38,342 nucleotides of DNA from Chitinophagales bacterium (GCA_016787295.1 JAEUUX010000116.1:1-38342), one strand, 5' to 3'; numbered from the stretch's first letter, positions 18,301 to 27,814 are shown. Numbers and translations: made by a program. Notes: a model not told the origin generated them from the letters alone.

Positions 18301-18678
18301 TTATTTTTTGGCTGCTTTCTTTTTGTTAGCCACTGTTTTCTTTCTACCTTTACGGGTACGAGAATTGGTACGAGTACGTTGTCCGCGCAAGGGAAGTCCT
18401 TTACGGTGACGGATACCACGATAACACCCAATATCCATCAAACGCTTGATATTGGTTTGAACTTCGGAGCGCAATTCACCCTCTAAGGTGTACTCGCTCG
18501 CTGCCGCACGAATACGGTTTAGTTCATCATCGTTCCAGTCTTTAACTTTTTTTGCATGTTCTACACCGGCGGCGGTGAGAATGTCTTTGGCACGCGATTT
18601 TCCAATACCATATATATAGGTCAATCCAATATATCCTTGTTTAAATCGCGGCAAATCGATACCTGATATACGCGCCAT
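18301..18678 (-). CDS. rpsM: 30S ribosomal protein S13
   Basis: 125 residues, normal length. It opens [20 protein letters not shown] and has the helix-two-turn-helix [11 protein letters not shown], then [20 protein letters not shown] and a basic tail ([16 protein letters not shown]) that reaches the P-site tRNA. It starts 3 bp after rpmJ, so the two are tightly coupled. Confidence 0.98.
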   Translation of the reverse strand: MARISGIDLPRFKQGYIGLTYIYGIGKSRAKDILTAAGVEHAKKVKDWNDDELNRIRAAASEYTLEGELRSEVQTNIKRLMDIGCYRGIRHRKGLPLRGQRTRTNSRTRKGRKKTVANKKKAAKK

Positions 18679-18681
18679 AGT

Positions 18682-18798
18682 TTATCCTTGTCTTTGTTTG
18701 AATTTGGGATTCTTTTTGTTAATAACGTAGAGTTTACCTTTGCGACGCACTATTTTACAGTCCGCACTACGTTTCTTAATTGAAGTTCTAACTTTCAT
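18682..18798 (-). CDS. rpmJ: 50S ribosomal protein L36, zinc-free form
   Basis: 38 residues starting [20 protein letters not shown] and ending NPKFKQRQG. Length and both ends are those of L36. Of the four zinc ligands of the classical form (Cys11, Cys14, Cys27, His33) only Cys14 remains; the others are Ser, Asn and Phe. This is the cysteine-poor version common in Bacteroidota, so no zinc ribbon is expected. It lies 55 bp after infA and 3 bp before rpsM. Confidence 0.96.
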   Translation of the reverse strand: MKVRTSIKKRSADCKIVRRKGKLYVINKKNPKFKQRQG

Positions 18799-18853
18799 TG
18801 TAATTAATGAGATTTGCGTTAGTAGTTAATAAAATTGCGATACTGCCCGCTGA

Positions 18854-19072
18854 TTACTTATAACGATAAGTAATGCGTCCTTTGGTAAGGTCGTATGGAG
18901 ACATTTCTACAGCTACCTTATCACCCGGAAGTATTCTAATGTAGTTGAGACGCATTTTACCTGCAATGTGTGAAATGATTTCATGTCCGTTCTCCAGACG
19001 AACCCTAAAAGTAGCATTGCCTAATGCTTCTATGACAGTGCCGTCTTGTTTAATAAGATCTTTTGATGACAT
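18854..19072 (-). CDS. infA: Translation initiation factor IF-1
   Basis: 72 residues, exactly the usual size, one OB-fold. Landmarks are [39 protein letters not shown] and [11 protein letters not shown] at the end. IF-1 blocks the ribosomal A site during initiation. It lies 45 bp after map. Confidence 0.98.
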   Translation of the reverse strand: MSSKDLIKQDGTVIEALGNATFRVRLENGHEIISHIAGKMRLNYIRILPGDKVAVEMSPYDLTKGRITYRYK

Positions 19073-19117
19073 ACAAACATATATTTATGACAATAAATTA
19101 AATAACAACACTACCAT

Positions 19118-19924
19118 TTATTCGATAGGAGTCAATGCAGGATTGTTTTTTACAGCCTCCTCTATGAAAGCAAACGTAGAAAGTATATCGGCTTGTTTTT
19201 TTCGCACCACGATAGTATGCTCAAAATGGGCAGAAGGTTTTCCGTCGGAAGTAACAATAGTCCATTGGTCTTCTTTCTTTAAAATTGTCTTTTTACCCAA
19301 ATTAATCATTGGCTCAATGGCAATGACCAAACCTTCCAGCAGTTTGGGACCTTTACCACGTTGTCCGTGATTAGCCACAACAGGGTCTTCGTGCAATGAA
19401 CGCCCTACGCCATGCCCCACTAACTCTCGAACAACACTAAAACCATTTTTTTCGCAATACTGTTGTATGGCAAAGCCGATGTCTCCGATTCGTTTACCAG
19501 CAACAGCCTGCTCTATACCTTTATAGAGTGATTGTTTGGTAACAGATAACAATTTTAGGTATTCAGGTTTTGTTTCTCCGACACAATAAGTATATGCGGA
19601 ATCACCATGAAAACCATTGGCATATACCCCACAATCTATAGAGACTATATCGCCATTTTTAATTGCATAATCACCCGGAATACCATGAACTACCTCTTCA
19701 TTAATAGAAATACACAAAGAAGCAGGAAAACCATTGTAATTTTTAAAACTTGGTATAGCTTTATGGTCACGTATAAACTCTTCTGCCACCTTATCTAAGG
19801 TTTTGGTTTGTACGCCTTCTTTCAAAATAGCTGCTACTGTGGCATGGGTTTTGCCTACTAATTGGCAACTATAACGAATTAATTCGACCTCTTCGTTGGT
19901 TTTATAGTATATTTGTGATGACAC
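19118..19924 (-). CDS. map: Type I methionine aminopeptidase
   Basis: 268 residues. It removes the N-terminal methionine from new proteins. The five metal ligands of the pita-bread fold can be placed: two Asp in DCGVYANGFHGDSAYTY, His in GHGVGRSLHEDP, Glu in AIEPMINLG and Glu in FEHTIVV. There is no N-terminal zinc-finger or SH3 extension. The start is a GTG at 19924, as no ATG is available upstream in frame near secY. It sits 67 bp after secY. Confidence 0.96.
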   Translation of the reverse strand: MSSQIYYKTNEEVELIRYSCQLVGKTHATVAAILKEGVQTKTLDKVAEEFIRDHKAIPSFKNYNGFPASLCISINEEVVHGIPGDYAIKNGDIVSIDCGVYANGFHGDSAYTYCVGETKPEYLKLLSVTKQSLYKGIEQAVAGKRIGDIGFAIQQYCEKNGFSVVRELVGHGVGRSLHEDPVVANHGQRGKGPKLLEGLVIAIEPMINLGKKTILKKEDQWTIVTSDGKPSAHFEHTIVVRKKQADILSTFAFIEEAVKNNPALTPIE

Positions 19925-19991
19925 AATTTAAATTTTTAAGATAGCACTTATATTTTGTATAGCTAAAAACAAGTAAAGAAACGGATGGGGA

Positions 19992-21359
19992 TTAGTTCAT
20001 ATATTGATTTGAGCCTTCCAAGGAAGCACTATAGCGTCCTTTAATGCGCGACCCTCCTTTCATCAAGCCGTCATACTGACGCATCAACAAATGACTTTCT
20101 ATTTGTTGAAGAGTATCTAACATAACTGCAATAGCAATCAACAAAGATGTACCACCAAAGAAAGAAGCAAATTGGTCAGTCACGCCTGCTCTTGAAGCAA
20201 AGGCGGGTAGAATAGCTACCAAAGCTAAACCAACAGCACCGGGCAAAGTAATGCGCGAAGTTACCTCATCAATATAATCCGCAGTAGGTTGTCCTGGTTT
20301 AACGCCGGGGATAAAACCATTGTTACGTTTCATATCTTCTGCCATTTGGGTTGGATTAACTATAATGGCAGTATAGAAATAAGTAAACAAAACAACTAAT
20401 GCAAAGAAAATAACATTATACCAGATGGTATGGTCATAACGACCGCCAGCCATCATGGACTGCATAAGTGGAGAATTTGGTGCTAATTGAGCCACAAAAG
20501 AAGGGATAAACATCAAAGCCTGTGCAAAGATGATGGGCATTACGCCTGCTGCATTCACACGTAAAGGAATAAATTGGCGCTGTCCGCCATATTGTTTATT
20601 ACCAACAATGCGTTTAGCATATTGAACAGGAATTCGTCTAACACCTTGTACTAATAATATAGTACCTAAAACGATAAGGGCTAAAATAACCAATTCTACG
20701 GCGAAAGCGATTAAACCACCGCCACCACTTGCCATTTTCTGTTGAAATTCGGCGAAAAAGGCAAATGGCAAACGTGCCATGATACCTGCCATAATCAGCA
20801 TAGATGTTCCGTTACCTATACCTTTATCTGTAATTCGCTCGGCTAACCACAAACAGAAAATAGTTCCTGCTGTCAATGTAAACATGGTGGTTAGGGTAAA
20901 CAAAAAAGGATTGATAGATGCAGGAATAGCATTAGTAGCGATATTACGCAAAAAAGTTACGTATGCGATTCCTTGAAAAACAGCCACACCAATAGTTAGA
21001 TAGCGCGTCAATTGATTTAATTTTTTACGACCGCTTTCGCCTTCTTTTTGTAGTCGTTGAAAATAAGGAATGACCAAAGTAACTAACTGTATGGCAATGG
21101 AAGCTGATATGTAGGGCATGATTCCTAACGCAAATACCGAAGCACGCGTAAATGAACCACCTACAAACACATCTAACAAACCTAATATGCCACCGCTGCC
21201 TGAAGTTGCCAAAGCACTCAACCCTTGTGGATCAACACCGGGAAGTACGATGAACGAACCGATACGATAAACGAAAACAAGCATTAGCGTTAGCACGAGT
21301 TTATCGCGTAACTCCTCTATGCTAAAAATATTTTTTATTGTTTCAATAAAGTTTTTCAT
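19992..21359 (-). CDS. secY: Protein translocase subunit SecY
   Basis: 455 residues with about ten membrane helices. SecY forms the protein-conducting channel of the inner membrane. Landmarks are VFVYRIGSFIVLPGVDPQGL at helix 1, the plug region SGSGGILGLLDVFVGGSFTR, MPYISASIAIQL, NGTSMLIMAGI and RNNGFIPGVKPGQPTADYI. The cytosolic tail is short (SRIKGRYSASLEGSNQYMN). It lies 40 bp after rplO in the spc part of the cluster. Confidence 0.97.
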   Translation of the reverse strand: MKNFIETIKNIFSIEELRDKLVLTLMLVFVYRIGSFIVLPGVDPQGLSALATSGSGGILGLLDVFVGGSFTRASVFALGIMPYISASIAIQLVTLVIPYFQRLQKEGESGRKKLNQLTRYLTIGVAVFQGIAYVTFLRNIATNAIPASINPFLFTLTTMFTLTAGTIFCLWLAERITDKGIGNGTSMLIMAGIMARLPFAFFAEFQQKMASGGGGLIAFAVELVILALIVLGTILLVQGVRRIPVQYAKRIVGNKQYGGQRQFIPLRVNAAGVMPIIFAQALMFIPSFVAQLAPNSPLMQSMMAGGRYDHTIWYNVIFFALVVLFTYFYTAIIVNPTQMAEDMKRNNGFIPGVKPGQPTADYIDEVTSRITLPGAVGLALVAILPAFASRAGVTDQFASFFGGTSLLIAIAVMLDTLQQIESHLLMRQYDGLMKGGSRIKGRYSASLEGSNQYMN

Positions 21360-21399
21360 ACGAAAAAAAGGAAAGTTTTAAGTTTTCGTATGCACCGGA

Positions 21400-21852
21400 T
21401 TATATGACCGTTGCTGTACCACCTGCACTTTCAATAGCTTGTTTAGCTTTTTCACTAAATGCGTGAAGGCTAACACTAACGGCAGAACGAAGTGTTCCAT
21501 TGCCCAATACTTTAACTTTATCGCTACGTCGGATAACGCGCAATTTGCGAAGCACTTCCGCATCAACGCTGCTAAGGTTGTGTTTGTCTACCAACCGTTG
21601 CAACTCGCTCAAGTTAAGTGGGCTATACTCAACTCGGTTAATATTTTTGAAACCTCGCTTAGGCAAACGCATCTGGATGGGGGTTTGACCACCTTCAAAA
21701 TTGCGTTTCTTTTTATAACCAGAGCGCGATTGATCACCTTTGTGACCGTGTGTAGCCGTACCACCATGACCCGAACCTTGACCGCGAGCAATACGTTTGC
21801 TGCGTTTCATGGAGCCTGCGGCTGGCTTTAAATGGCTTAATATGCTGCTCAT
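21400..21852 (-). CDS. rplO: 50S ribosomal protein L15
   Basis: 150 residues. The Gly/Arg/Lys-rich N-terminal extension (RIARGQGSGHGGTATHGHKG, then SRSGYKKKRNFEGGQTP) runs into 23S rRNA; the C-terminal globular part ends FSEKAKQAIESAGGTATVI. Starts 2 bp after the rpmD stop. Confidence 0.97.
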   Translation of the reverse strand: MSSILSHLKPAAGSMKRSKRIARGQGSGHGGTATHGHKGDQSRSGYKKKRNFEGGQTPIQMRLPKRGFKNINRVEYSPLNLSELQRLVDKHNLSSVDAEVLRKLRVIRRSDKVKVLGNGTLRSAVSVSLHAFSEKAKQAIESAGGTATVI

Positions 21853-21854
21853 TG

Positions 21855-22034
21855 TTATGCTTCTTCTACTTTTAACAAATGTTGAACTTTGGCAACCATA
21901 CCTCTCAGTTGAGGCGTGTCATTATGTACAACTGTCTGGTGCATTTTGCGTAAACCTAAAGCAATTACAGTTTGTTTTTGCGTTTTAGGTCGGTCAATTG
22001 TACTTTTTACTTGAGTAATTTTTAACTTGCCCAT
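21855..22034 (-). CDS. rpmD: 50S ribosomal protein L30
   Basis: 59 residues beginning [20 protein letters not shown], with [20 protein letters not shown] and ending [14 protein letters not shown]. This is the full bacterial L30 fold, a single ferredoxin-like domain at the 50S surface. The gene is separated from rpsE, its usual upstream neighbour, by a foreign gene (22072-22677) but keeps its tight link to rplO. Confidence 0.97.
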   Translation of the reverse strand: MGKLKITQVKSTIDRPKTQKQTVIALGLRKMHQTVVHNDTPQLRGMVAKVQHLLKVEEA

Positions 22035-22071
22035 TGCTAGTCAAAATTGTTTTATTTTAAAAAGAATGTAC

Positions 22072-22677
22072 TCATGCTTTTTTAGGGCGAAACCGATACT
22101 TTAAGGCTAACGAAATTGGTGCTAATCGCGATAAACCACCATTGTAGTTGGCATAATAGTTGGGCTTGAGTGGCACGTCACCGCGCAATTCCAACTGATA
22201 CCATGACCGACTATATGAAGTGGCTAGCGAAGCAACACTGTATCCGTGTTCTCTATTAAGTCTGATATTATTGCCTTTACCAATATACACCCAACCATAA
22301 GCCGCATGAAAAGCTATTTGGTAATTAGTCTTGCGAACTGCCAAATATTCTGCTTCTACATAGCTTTGGGTATACAATTTGGTAATGCCATAGTAGTTCG
22401 AATTGGCATGAAACAGCGAATCTTGTTCTATTTTTCCTAATGACAGATTAACATCTTGTCGCAAATTGAAAGCCCATGCTTTGGTGGGATTAGCAACGCG
22501 AATTTCAAACAACCCGCCATTTAGATAGTCAAACAAAGTGTGTTTAACACCAATACCCAGACTAATATCATACTTGGTATTGTCTTGTGAGAAAGCAACA
22601 CCTGAAAACAAAACAAACAAAAACGACAAAAATTTAACTTTTGCAGTGTTTAAATTCGTTTTTTGCCATTGCATCAT
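22072..22677 (-). CDS. Exported, outer-membrane-barrel-like protein inserted in the spc operon
   Basis: 201 residues, family not recognised. The first 30 form a signal peptide (Lys-containing start, FLSFLFVLFSGVAFS, likely cut before QDN). The mature part alternates polar and aromatic residues in strand-like stretches (YDISLGIGVKHTLFDY, AFHAAYGWVYIGKG, YQLELRGDVPL) and ends LAPISLALKYRFRPKKA, the usual look of a small outer-membrane beta-barrel or transport-linked lipid-binding protein. It lies 9 bp after rpsE and 37 bp before rpmD on the same strand, so it must be cotranscribed with them. A non-ribosomal exported protein here is unusual. Function unknown. Confidence 0.8.
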   Translation of the reverse strand: MMQWQKTNLNTAKVKFLSFLFVLFSGVAFSQDNTKYDISLGIGVKHTLFDYLNGGLFEIRVANPTKAWAFNLRQDVNLSLGKIEQDSLFHANSNYYGITKLYTQSYVEAEYLAVRKTNYQIAFHAAYGWVYIGKGNNIRLNREHGYSVASLATSYSRSWYQLELRGDVPLKPNYYANYNGGLSRLAPISLALKYRFRPKKA

Positions 22678-22686
22678 ATTCTCCTT

Positions 22687-23205
22687 TTAGCCATTAAAGA
22701 CTTTATCTAAGCTAATCTTGCGGCTACGCGATACAGCAAGTGGGTCGCGCAACAAACTAAGTGCATTGATAGTAGCTTTCACTACGTTGTGTGGGTTAGA
22801 TGAGCCGTTAGATTTGGCGATTACATCGGTCACACCAGCACTTTCAAGTACTGCGCGCATAGCACCACCAGCGATCACGCCTGTACCTTTGGCAGCAGGA
22901 CGGATAAGTACTTTAGCAGCGCCATATTTTCCTAATTGTTCGTGAGGGATAGAGCCGTTGCGGATAGGTACTTTAACAAGGTTTTTCATCGCATCTTCTT
23001 TTCCTTTGTCGATGGATTCTGTTACCTCGCGGGCTTTGCCCAAACCTTGACCAACAACGCCATTGCCATTGCCTACTACCACGATGGCAGAAAAGCTGAA
23101 TGTTCTACCACCTTTGGTTACTTTGGCAACTCGGTTGAGTGCCACCATTTTGTGGTGTAGTTCACCTGCGTCGTTGGGCTTAACTCTTTTTAAATTATCT
23201 GTCAT
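22687..23205 (-). CDS. rpsE: 30S ribosomal protein S5
   Basis: 172 residues. The double-stranded RNA-binding half shows [20 protein letters not shown] and [17 protein letters not shown]; the C-terminal half has [20 protein letters not shown] and [14 protein letters not shown]5 takes part in decoding accuracy and mRNA unwinding. It starts 17 bp after rplR. Confidence 0.98.
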   Translation of the reverse strand: MTDNLKRVKPNDAGELHHKMVALNRVAKVTKGGRTFSFSAIVVVGNGNGVVGQGLGKAREVTESIDKGKEDAMKNLVKVPIRNGSIPHEQLGKYGAAKVLIRPAAKGTGVIAGGAMRAVLESAGVTDVIAKSNGSSNPHNVVKATINALSLLRDPLAVSRSRKISLDKVFNG

Positions 23206-23222
23206 TGGATTTTTTAATAGTT

Positions 23223-23579
23223 TTAGAAGTTAAGTCCTGCTTCGCGCGCGCCTTCTGCAAGCGATTGCACACGACCATGATAGAGATAACCGCCACGGTC
23301 AAATACTACTTGGCTCAAGCCAGCAGCCTTGGCACGTTCTCCGAGCAACTTACCTGTTAGTTTTGATGCTTCGGATTTGGTTATTGTTTGAGAGGCGATG
23401 CTCTGTTCAGTAGACGATGCCGACACGAGGGTGTGTCCTTTGGTATCATCTACTATTTGAGCATAGATATATTTATTACTGCGAAAAATAGATATACGCG
23501 GACAAGCAGTTGTACCGCTTATTTTCTTACGTATTCTACGTTTAATTCGCTGTCTTCTATAGGCTTTACTGACAACCAT
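23223..23579 (-). CDS. rplR: 50S ribosomal protein L18
   Basis: 118 residues. A basic N-terminus ([18 protein letters not shown]) is followed by [18 protein letters not shown] and the C-terminal [18 protein letters not shown]18 binds 5S rRNA together with L5. It lies 99 bp after rplF. Confidence 0.97.
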   Translation of the reverse strand: MVVSKAYRRQRIKRRIRKKISGTTACPRISIFRSNKYIYAQIVDDTKGHTLVSASSTEQSIASQTITKSEASKLTGKLLGERAKAAGLSQVVFDRGGYLYHGRVQSLAEGAREAGLNF

Positions 23580-23678
23580 GACTGTTTAATAGTTTGGTTC
23601 AATGTATCCTTTGTAGGAAAAGGGCATTGAAAAATAGTCATAAAATAAGAGCAATGAGAGTGCAACGAGAAAAAGAAA

Positions 23679-24248
23679 CTATTTTTTACCACCTTTGCCT
23701 GATGATTTACCTGCTTTACGACGAAGGATTTCGCCAGTATATTTAACCCCTTTACCTTTGTAGGGTTCGGGTTTGCGGAAAGAACGGATTTTGGCAGCTA
23801 CTTGACCAAGTAATTGTTTATCCGAGCCTTCGAGGATAATCATAGGGTCTTTACCTTTTTCAGAAACGGTGCTAACTTTTAGTTCTTTGGGAACAACAAA
23901 ATAAATAGGGTGAGAATAACCAAGTTGTAACTCGACGATTTGCCCGCGAAAGATATTCGCACGAAAACCGACACCCACTAATTCTAATTGTTTTTTGAAG
24001 CCGTCTGTTACACCGGTGACCATATTATTGAGCAAAGCACGATAAAGACCGTGCATAGCTTTGTGGCGTTTTTGGTCAGTAGGGCGCACCACTTTAAGGG
24101 TAGAGTCTTCCAATTCGACCGTAATATCGGGGTCTAATTGTTGTTTTAACTCGCCTTTGGGACCTTTTACTGTAACGACATTGGCTTTATCTACGCTTAC
24201 ACTTACGCCATTTGCTAAGGCAATGGGCATTTTACCGATGCGTGACAT
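23679..24248 (-). CDS. rplF: 50S ribosomal protein L6
   Basis: 189 residues with two similar L6 domains. It opens MSRIGKMPIALANGVSVSVD; the second domain carries KPEPYKGKGVKYTGEILRRK, the signature that contacts the sarcin-ricin region, and the tail is basic. It lies 20 bp after rpsH. Confidence 0.97.
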   Translation of the reverse strand: MSRIGKMPIALANGVSVSVDKANVVTVKGPKGELKQQLDPDITVELEDSTLKVVRPTDQKRHKAMHGLYRALLNNMVTGVTDGFKKQLELVGVGFRANIFRGQIVELQLGYSHPIYFVVPKELKVSTVSEKGKDPMIILEGSDKQLLGQVAAKIRSFRKPEPYKGKGVKYTGEILRRKAGKSSGKGGKK

Positions 24249-24268
24249 ATAACTAAGTTGCTTTTAGA

Positions 24269-24676
24269 TTAATAAATTAAGCAAAGAATTTCACCTCCAA
24301 CATTCAATTGGCGGGCTTCTTTATCGGTCATAACGCCTTTGGAGGTAGATACAATGGTAATACCTAATCCGTTGATGACGCGGGGAAGTTCATTGGCACT
24401 GCTATATTTACGAAGCCCTGGACGGCTATAGCGTTTCAAACTTTTGATAGCCGACTCTTTGGTAGTAGGGTCGTATTTCAACGCAATTTTGATAACTCCT
24501 TGTCCATTAGGAGTATCATCAAATTTGTACCTAAAGATATAACCTTTATCATACAAAATCTCGGTAATCCTCTTTTTCAAATTTGAAGCGGGGATTTCCA
24601 CTATTGTATGATGAGCCATTATCGCATTGCGAATGCGCGTCAGGTAATCTCCTATCGGATCCGTAATTGCTGACAT
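24269..24676 (-). CDS. rpsH: 30S ribosomal protein S8
   Basis: About 135 residues from the ATG at 24676 ([20 protein letters not shown]); ten more upstream codons are open but are not family-like. The C-terminal RNA-binding part has [20 protein letters not shown] and [21 protein letters not shown]8 organises the 16S central domain and in E. coli represses the spc operon. Here it is the first gene behind an internal promoter and a structured leader of about 260 nt. Confidence 0.96.
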   Translation of the reverse strand: MSAITDPIGDYLTRIRNAIMAHHTIVEIPASNLKKRITEILYDKGYIFRYKFDDTPNGQGVIKIALKYDPTTKESAIKSLKRYSRPGLRKYSSANELPRVINGLGITIVSTSKGVMTDKEARQLNVGGEILCLIY

Positions 24677-24814
24677 AGTATATTTGCGATTTATATGGTT
24701 ACGCAATTGTTAAGGAACTCAAACTGTTAGTTCTGTAATAGGGTGGGCAAAAAAGAGGTGCCAGAACCACTTAGCTTGAGGAATTAGATATGAAAGGCGA
24801 TGTTAGGAATCGCA

Positions 24815-24847
24815 CACAACGGGCAGGTAGGATAAGCCCTAATTGTG
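24815..24847 (-). promoter_or_regulatory. Leader hairpin upstream of rpsH (proximal)
   Basis: CACAA (24815-24819) pairs with TTGTG (24843-24847); inside it GGGC (24821-24824) pairs with GCCC (24836-24839), separated by a 1/3-base internal loop and closed by an 11-base loop. Such a two-helix element in an r-protein leader is a candidate protein-binding site. Confidence 0.45.
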
Positions 24848-24855
24848 CAGAATAT

Positions 24856-24888
24856 AAGTAGAAACAAGCAAGGTTGTTATTTCTACTT
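24856..24888 (-). promoter_or_regulatory. Leader hairpin upstream of rpsH (distal)
   Basis: A perfect 9-bp stem (24856-24864 with 24880-24888), extended by CAA/TTG (24865-24867 with 24874-24876) across a 3-base bulge. It lies about 55 bases after the predicted transcription start. Confidence 0.45.
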
Positions 24889-24946
24889 CAAGTACATAAA
24901 CAAGCCAACACACTATAAGTAAGTGCGTTTTCGGGTTTTGCGGGTG

Positions 24947-24977
24947 CAAAGGTACGCTTTTTTTCAATAGCGTCCAA
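24947..24977 (-). promoter_or_regulatory. Internal promoter driving rpsH and the spc/alpha genes
   Basis: On the minus strand TTG (24977-24975), exactly 20 bases, TACCTTTG (24954-24947). A full match to the Bacteroidota consensus with the same spacing as the tRNA-Cys and rimP promoters of this window. Confidence 0.8.
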
Positions 24978-25124
24978 CTTTTTTGTGCTTTTTTTTGAAA
25001 AAAAAGCATACTATATCCATTTTTTTTAAAAAGATGGTTATAGGTAATAAATTTTCATGCTAAAACACTTCAAAATTGACCAATACTGTTGGAATAGTGT
25101 CCTTATTAGCACGCTGCAAAGATT

Positions 25125-25394
25125 TTACCAACTGGCTTTTGTCACACCGGGTATTTTGCCTAATGAAGCCATGTCGCGGAATTTGATACGTGAAATACCA
25201 AAATAGCGGATATAGGCTCGTGGGCGACCTGTCAATTTGCAGCGATTGCGCAAGCGAACAGGAGAAGCATTACGAGGCAATTTGTCTAATGCCTCATAGT
25301 TGCCTTCTTCTTTTAATTGGGCGCGTTTTTCGGCATATTGTTTAACCATTCTTTCGCGCTTAAGTTGACGGGCGTTTACTGATATCTTAGACAT
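25125..25394 (-). CDS. rpsN: 30S ribosomal protein S14, zinc-free form
   Basis: 89 residues, the long type without the CxxC zinc motif. The conserved C-terminal half reads [20 protein letters not shown] and [18 protein letters not shown]. Its ATG shares a base with the rplE stop (TAATG), so translation is coupled. It is the last gene before the 448-bp gap. Confidence 0.97.
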   Translation of the reverse strand: MSKISVNARQLKRERMVKQYAEKRAQLKEEGNYEALDKLPRNASPVRLRNRCKLTGRPRAYIRYFGISRIKFRDMASLGKIPGVTKASW

Positions 25395-25963
25395 TATTGC
25401 TGTTTAGTATTTTTGTTTTTAAATGGCATCCCTAAGTGTAACAATAGGGCGTATGCTTCTTTATCTGTTTGGGCAGAGGTAACAAAAGATATGTCCATAC
25501 CCATCAATTTGGTAATTTTATCCAAATCGATTTCGGGGAAGATAATTTGTTCTGTAACACCTAACGTATAGTTACCGCGTCCGTCGAAACTTTTATCATT
25601 CACACCTTGAAAGTCGCGCACACGTGGCAAAGCCACTGCCAACAATCTATCCAAAAACTCCCACATTCTTTCGCCACGAAGTGTTACTTTAACACCAATG
25701 GGAATAAACTCACGAAGTTTGAAGTTAGATATCGCCTTACGTGCAATGGTTGGCACTGCTTTTTGACCTGTGATGGTGGTCATTTCTTTGGCAGCTACGT
25801 CAATCATTTTTTTGTCTTGTGTGGCTTCGCCTACACCTTGATTGACACAAATTTTGAGCAAACGAGGGGCTTGCATCACTGATGTATAGCTAAATTCTTC
25901 CATTAATTTAGGAACAACCTCGTTGCGATATTTGGTTTTTAATCGTGGTATGTAATTTTCCAT
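25394..25963 (-). CDS. rplE: 50S ribosomal protein L5
   Basis: 189 residues. Core motifs are [40 protein letters not shown] and [21 protein letters not shown]5 binds 5S rRNA and touches the P-site tRNA. It starts 4 bp after rplX. Confidence 0.98.
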   Translation of the reverse strand: MENYIPRLKTKYRNEVVPKLMEEFSYTSVMQAPRLLKICVNQGVGEATQDKKMIDVAAKEMTTITGQKAVPTIARKAISNFKLREFIPIGVKVTLRGERMWEFLDRLLAVALPRVRDFQGVNDKSFDGRGNYTLGVTEQIIFPEIDLDKITKLMGMDISFVTSAQTDKEAYALLLHLGMPFKNKNTKQQ

Positions 25964-25967
25964 GTTA

Positions 25968-26315
25968 TTAATTAATTACCTCCCCTGATTTTTTAGCGTA
26001 ACGAACAGATTTACCATTAACAGATTTGCGTCCGATTCGGGTGGGTGCGCCTGTAGCTGGGTCTATGAGCATTAATTTGCACATAGGCACCATGGCAGGT
26101 ACTTTGTCGATACGTCCTTGAGTATTCTGGGCAGTAGGTTTTTGGTGTTTGGTAACAATATTCACACCTTCTACAATTGCCCTACCACTTTTGGTATCAA
26201 CACCCAATACGTGACCGCGTTTTCCTTTATCATCACCAGAAAGTACTACGACGGTATCTCCTGTTTTGATATGATATTTAGGTTTAAACCGTTTGCTTTG
26301 GTTAGAATTTTTCAT
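25968..26315 (-). CDS. rplX: 50S ribosomal protein L24
   Basis: 115 residues. A KOW motif near the start ([20 protein letters not shown]) is followed by [20 protein letters not shown] and [14 protein letters not shown]24 initiates 50S assembly. It lies 126 bp after rplN; that spacer shows no clear promoter or hairpin. Confidence 0.97.
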   Translation of the reverse strand: MKNSNQSKRFKPKYHIKTGDTVVVLSGDDKGKRGHVLGVDTKSGRAIVEGVNIVTKHQKPTAQNTQGRIDKVPAMVPMCKLMLIDPATGAPTRIGRKSVNGKSVRYAKKSGEVIN

Positions 26316-26441
26316 ATGTCATTCATTGTTTGCGGCAACTCTTAAAAAATGCCTATATAAACTGAACTATACAGAGGTTGATATTGTAGGAAACCTATTT
26401 CCCCAATTCAACATGAAAGACGGAAGGGCAGTGGTTCGCTA

Positions 26442-26810
26442 CTACAGCACTTCGGGAGCCAAAGAGACGATACGTGCAAAACCTTTATCACGCAATTCGC
26501 GTGCTACTGGTCCAAATATACGTGTTCCGCGTGGGTCGCCATCTTTGTTTACCAGCACACAAGCATTATCGTCAAAAGAGATATAGCTACCATCTTTACG
26601 ACGCACTTGTTTGCGGGTTCGTACCACAACAGCTTTCGATACCGAGCCTTTTTTAGCCCCTCCTGACGGGAGTGCATCTTTAACGGCAATGACAATCGTA
26701 TCACCCACACTGGCATAACGACGCTTTGAGCCGCCAAGCACCCTAATACAAAGTGCTTCTTTGGCACCACTATTATCGGCTACGCGTAGCCGCGATTCTT
26801 GTTGTATCAT
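26442..26810 (-). CDS. rplN: 50S ribosomal protein L14
   Basis: 122 residues, exactly the universal length. It opens [20 protein letters not shown] and has [20 protein letters not shown] and [21 protein letters not shown]14 lies at the subunit interface. It starts 9 bp after rpsQ. Confidence 0.98.
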   Translation of the reverse strand: MIQQESRLRVADNSGAKEALCIRVLGGSKRRYASVGDTIVIAVKDALPSGGAKKGSVSKAVVVRTRKQVRRKDGSYISFDDNACVLVNKDGDPRGTRIFGPVARELRDKGFARIVSLAPEVL

Positions 26811-26819
26811 GGCAATAAA

Positions 26820-27080
26820 CTATTTTGCTCTTTCGATAATCTCGACCAAGCGCCAGCATTTGTTTTTGCTCAGTGGGCGAGTTTCCATAATGCGCACAAC
26901 ATCTCCAACATGACAGTCGTTGTTTTCGTCATGCGCAAAGTATTTTTTAGACTTTTTGAGATATTTACCGTAAATCGGATGTTTGATTTTACGTTCAACT
27001 GTTACTGTAATGGTCTTTTGCATTTTATTGCTATGCACCACACCGATACGTTGTTTTCGAAGGTTTCTTACTTCAGACAT
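26820..27080 (-). CDS. rpsQ: 30S ribosomal protein S17
   Basis: 86 residues, OB-fold. Landmarks are [40 protein letters not shown] and MEPRP-type sequence seen here as [20 protein letters not shown]17 helps early 30S assembly. It lies 55 bp after rpmC. Confidence 0.97.
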   Translation of the reverse strand: MSEVRNLRKQRIGVVHSNKMQKTITVTVERKIKHPIYGKYLKKSKKYFAHDENNDCHVGDVVRIMETRPLSKNKCWRLVEIIERAK

Positions 27081-27135
27081 TGTCTATAAAAGTATTTAGG
27101 TGAGAAACATATCCGCCACATCAAGGCGGGCATGA

Positions 27136-27360
27136 TTAGCCATTATCAACTGTTTCGGCAATTTCGCGGGCGCGCAACTCCGTTTTTAAGCGAGCAATGT
27201 CTTTGCGCAATTTGCGCATAACACTTGGGTTGCTCAACAAAGATACAGCATGGCTAAAGCGGGCTTTCTGCAATTGCATTTCGGTAGCGTATACCTGTTC
27301 TAGCAATTCGTCCGTAGAAAAGCTTTTGAGATCGGGCTTTGTATTTTTTTTCGTTGCCAT
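27136..27360 (-). CDS. rpmC: 50S ribosomal protein L29
   Basis: 74 residues, two-helix hairpin. Core is SFSTDELLEQVYATEMQLQK, then NPSVMRKLRKDIARLKTELR. L29 lies at the exit tunnel and helps dock SRP and trigger factor. It starts 10 bp after rplP. Confidence 0.95.
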   Translation of the reverse strand: MATKKNTKPDLKSFSTDELLEQVYATEMQLQKARFSHAVSLLSNPSVMRKLRKDIARLKTELRAREIAETVDNG

Positions 27361-27370
27361 TGTTATTGAC

Positions 27371-27790
27371 TTATTCTTGGTAATCGCGGCGAGTTACCAT
27401 TTTGGTTTTAATCGGCAATTTTTGTCCGCCAAGGCGCAAGGCTTCTTCAGCTAATTTTAAAGGAACGCCTTCTACCTCAAACAAAATACGACCAGGATGG
27501 ACTACGGCAACCCAATGATCTGGGGCACCTTTACCCTTACCCATACGTACTTCTTGTGGTTTTTTGGTAACAATTTTATCGGGAAATATCTTGATCCAGA
27601 CTTTTCCCTCCCTTTTCATATGACGCGTTAGGGCTATACGAGCCGACTCAATTTGTCGGTTAGTAATTAGTGCTGGCTCGAGGGCTTTTAGACCAAAGGT
27701 GCCAAAAGACAACTCATAACCACGCGATGAATTACCTTTGACGCGCCCTTTTTGCATCTTTCTATATCGGGTTCGTTTGGGTTGTAACAT
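27371..27790 (-). CDS. rplP: 50S ribosomal protein L16
   Basis: 139 residues. It opens [20 protein letters not shown], with [20 protein letters not shown] and [20 protein letters not shown], the region around the hydroxylatable arginine of the family. L16 positions the A-site tRNA. It lies 24 bp after rpsC. Confidence 0.98.
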   Translation of the reverse strand: MLQPKRTRYRKMQKGRVKGNSSRGYELSFGTFGLKALEPALITNRQIESARIALTRHMKREGKVWIKIFPDKIVTKKPQEVRMGKGKGAPDHWVAVVHPGRILFEVEGVPLKLAEEALRLGGQKLPIKTKMVTRRDYQE

Positions 27791-27814
27791 ATAACACTAA
27801 GGTTGTTTAGGTGG

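Larger units (their letters stand above)
24677..25124 (-). other. 448-bp gap between rpsN and rpsH: promoter plus structured leader
   Basis: By far the widest gap inside the S10-spc block. Read on the minus strand it holds an A/T-tract inverted repeat near 24986-25007, a strong promoter (24977-24947), a hairpin with a 9-bp stem at 24888-24856, a second two-helix hairpin at 24847-24815, and then about 140 nt to the rpsH start. I see no gene in it. Confidence 0.7.
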
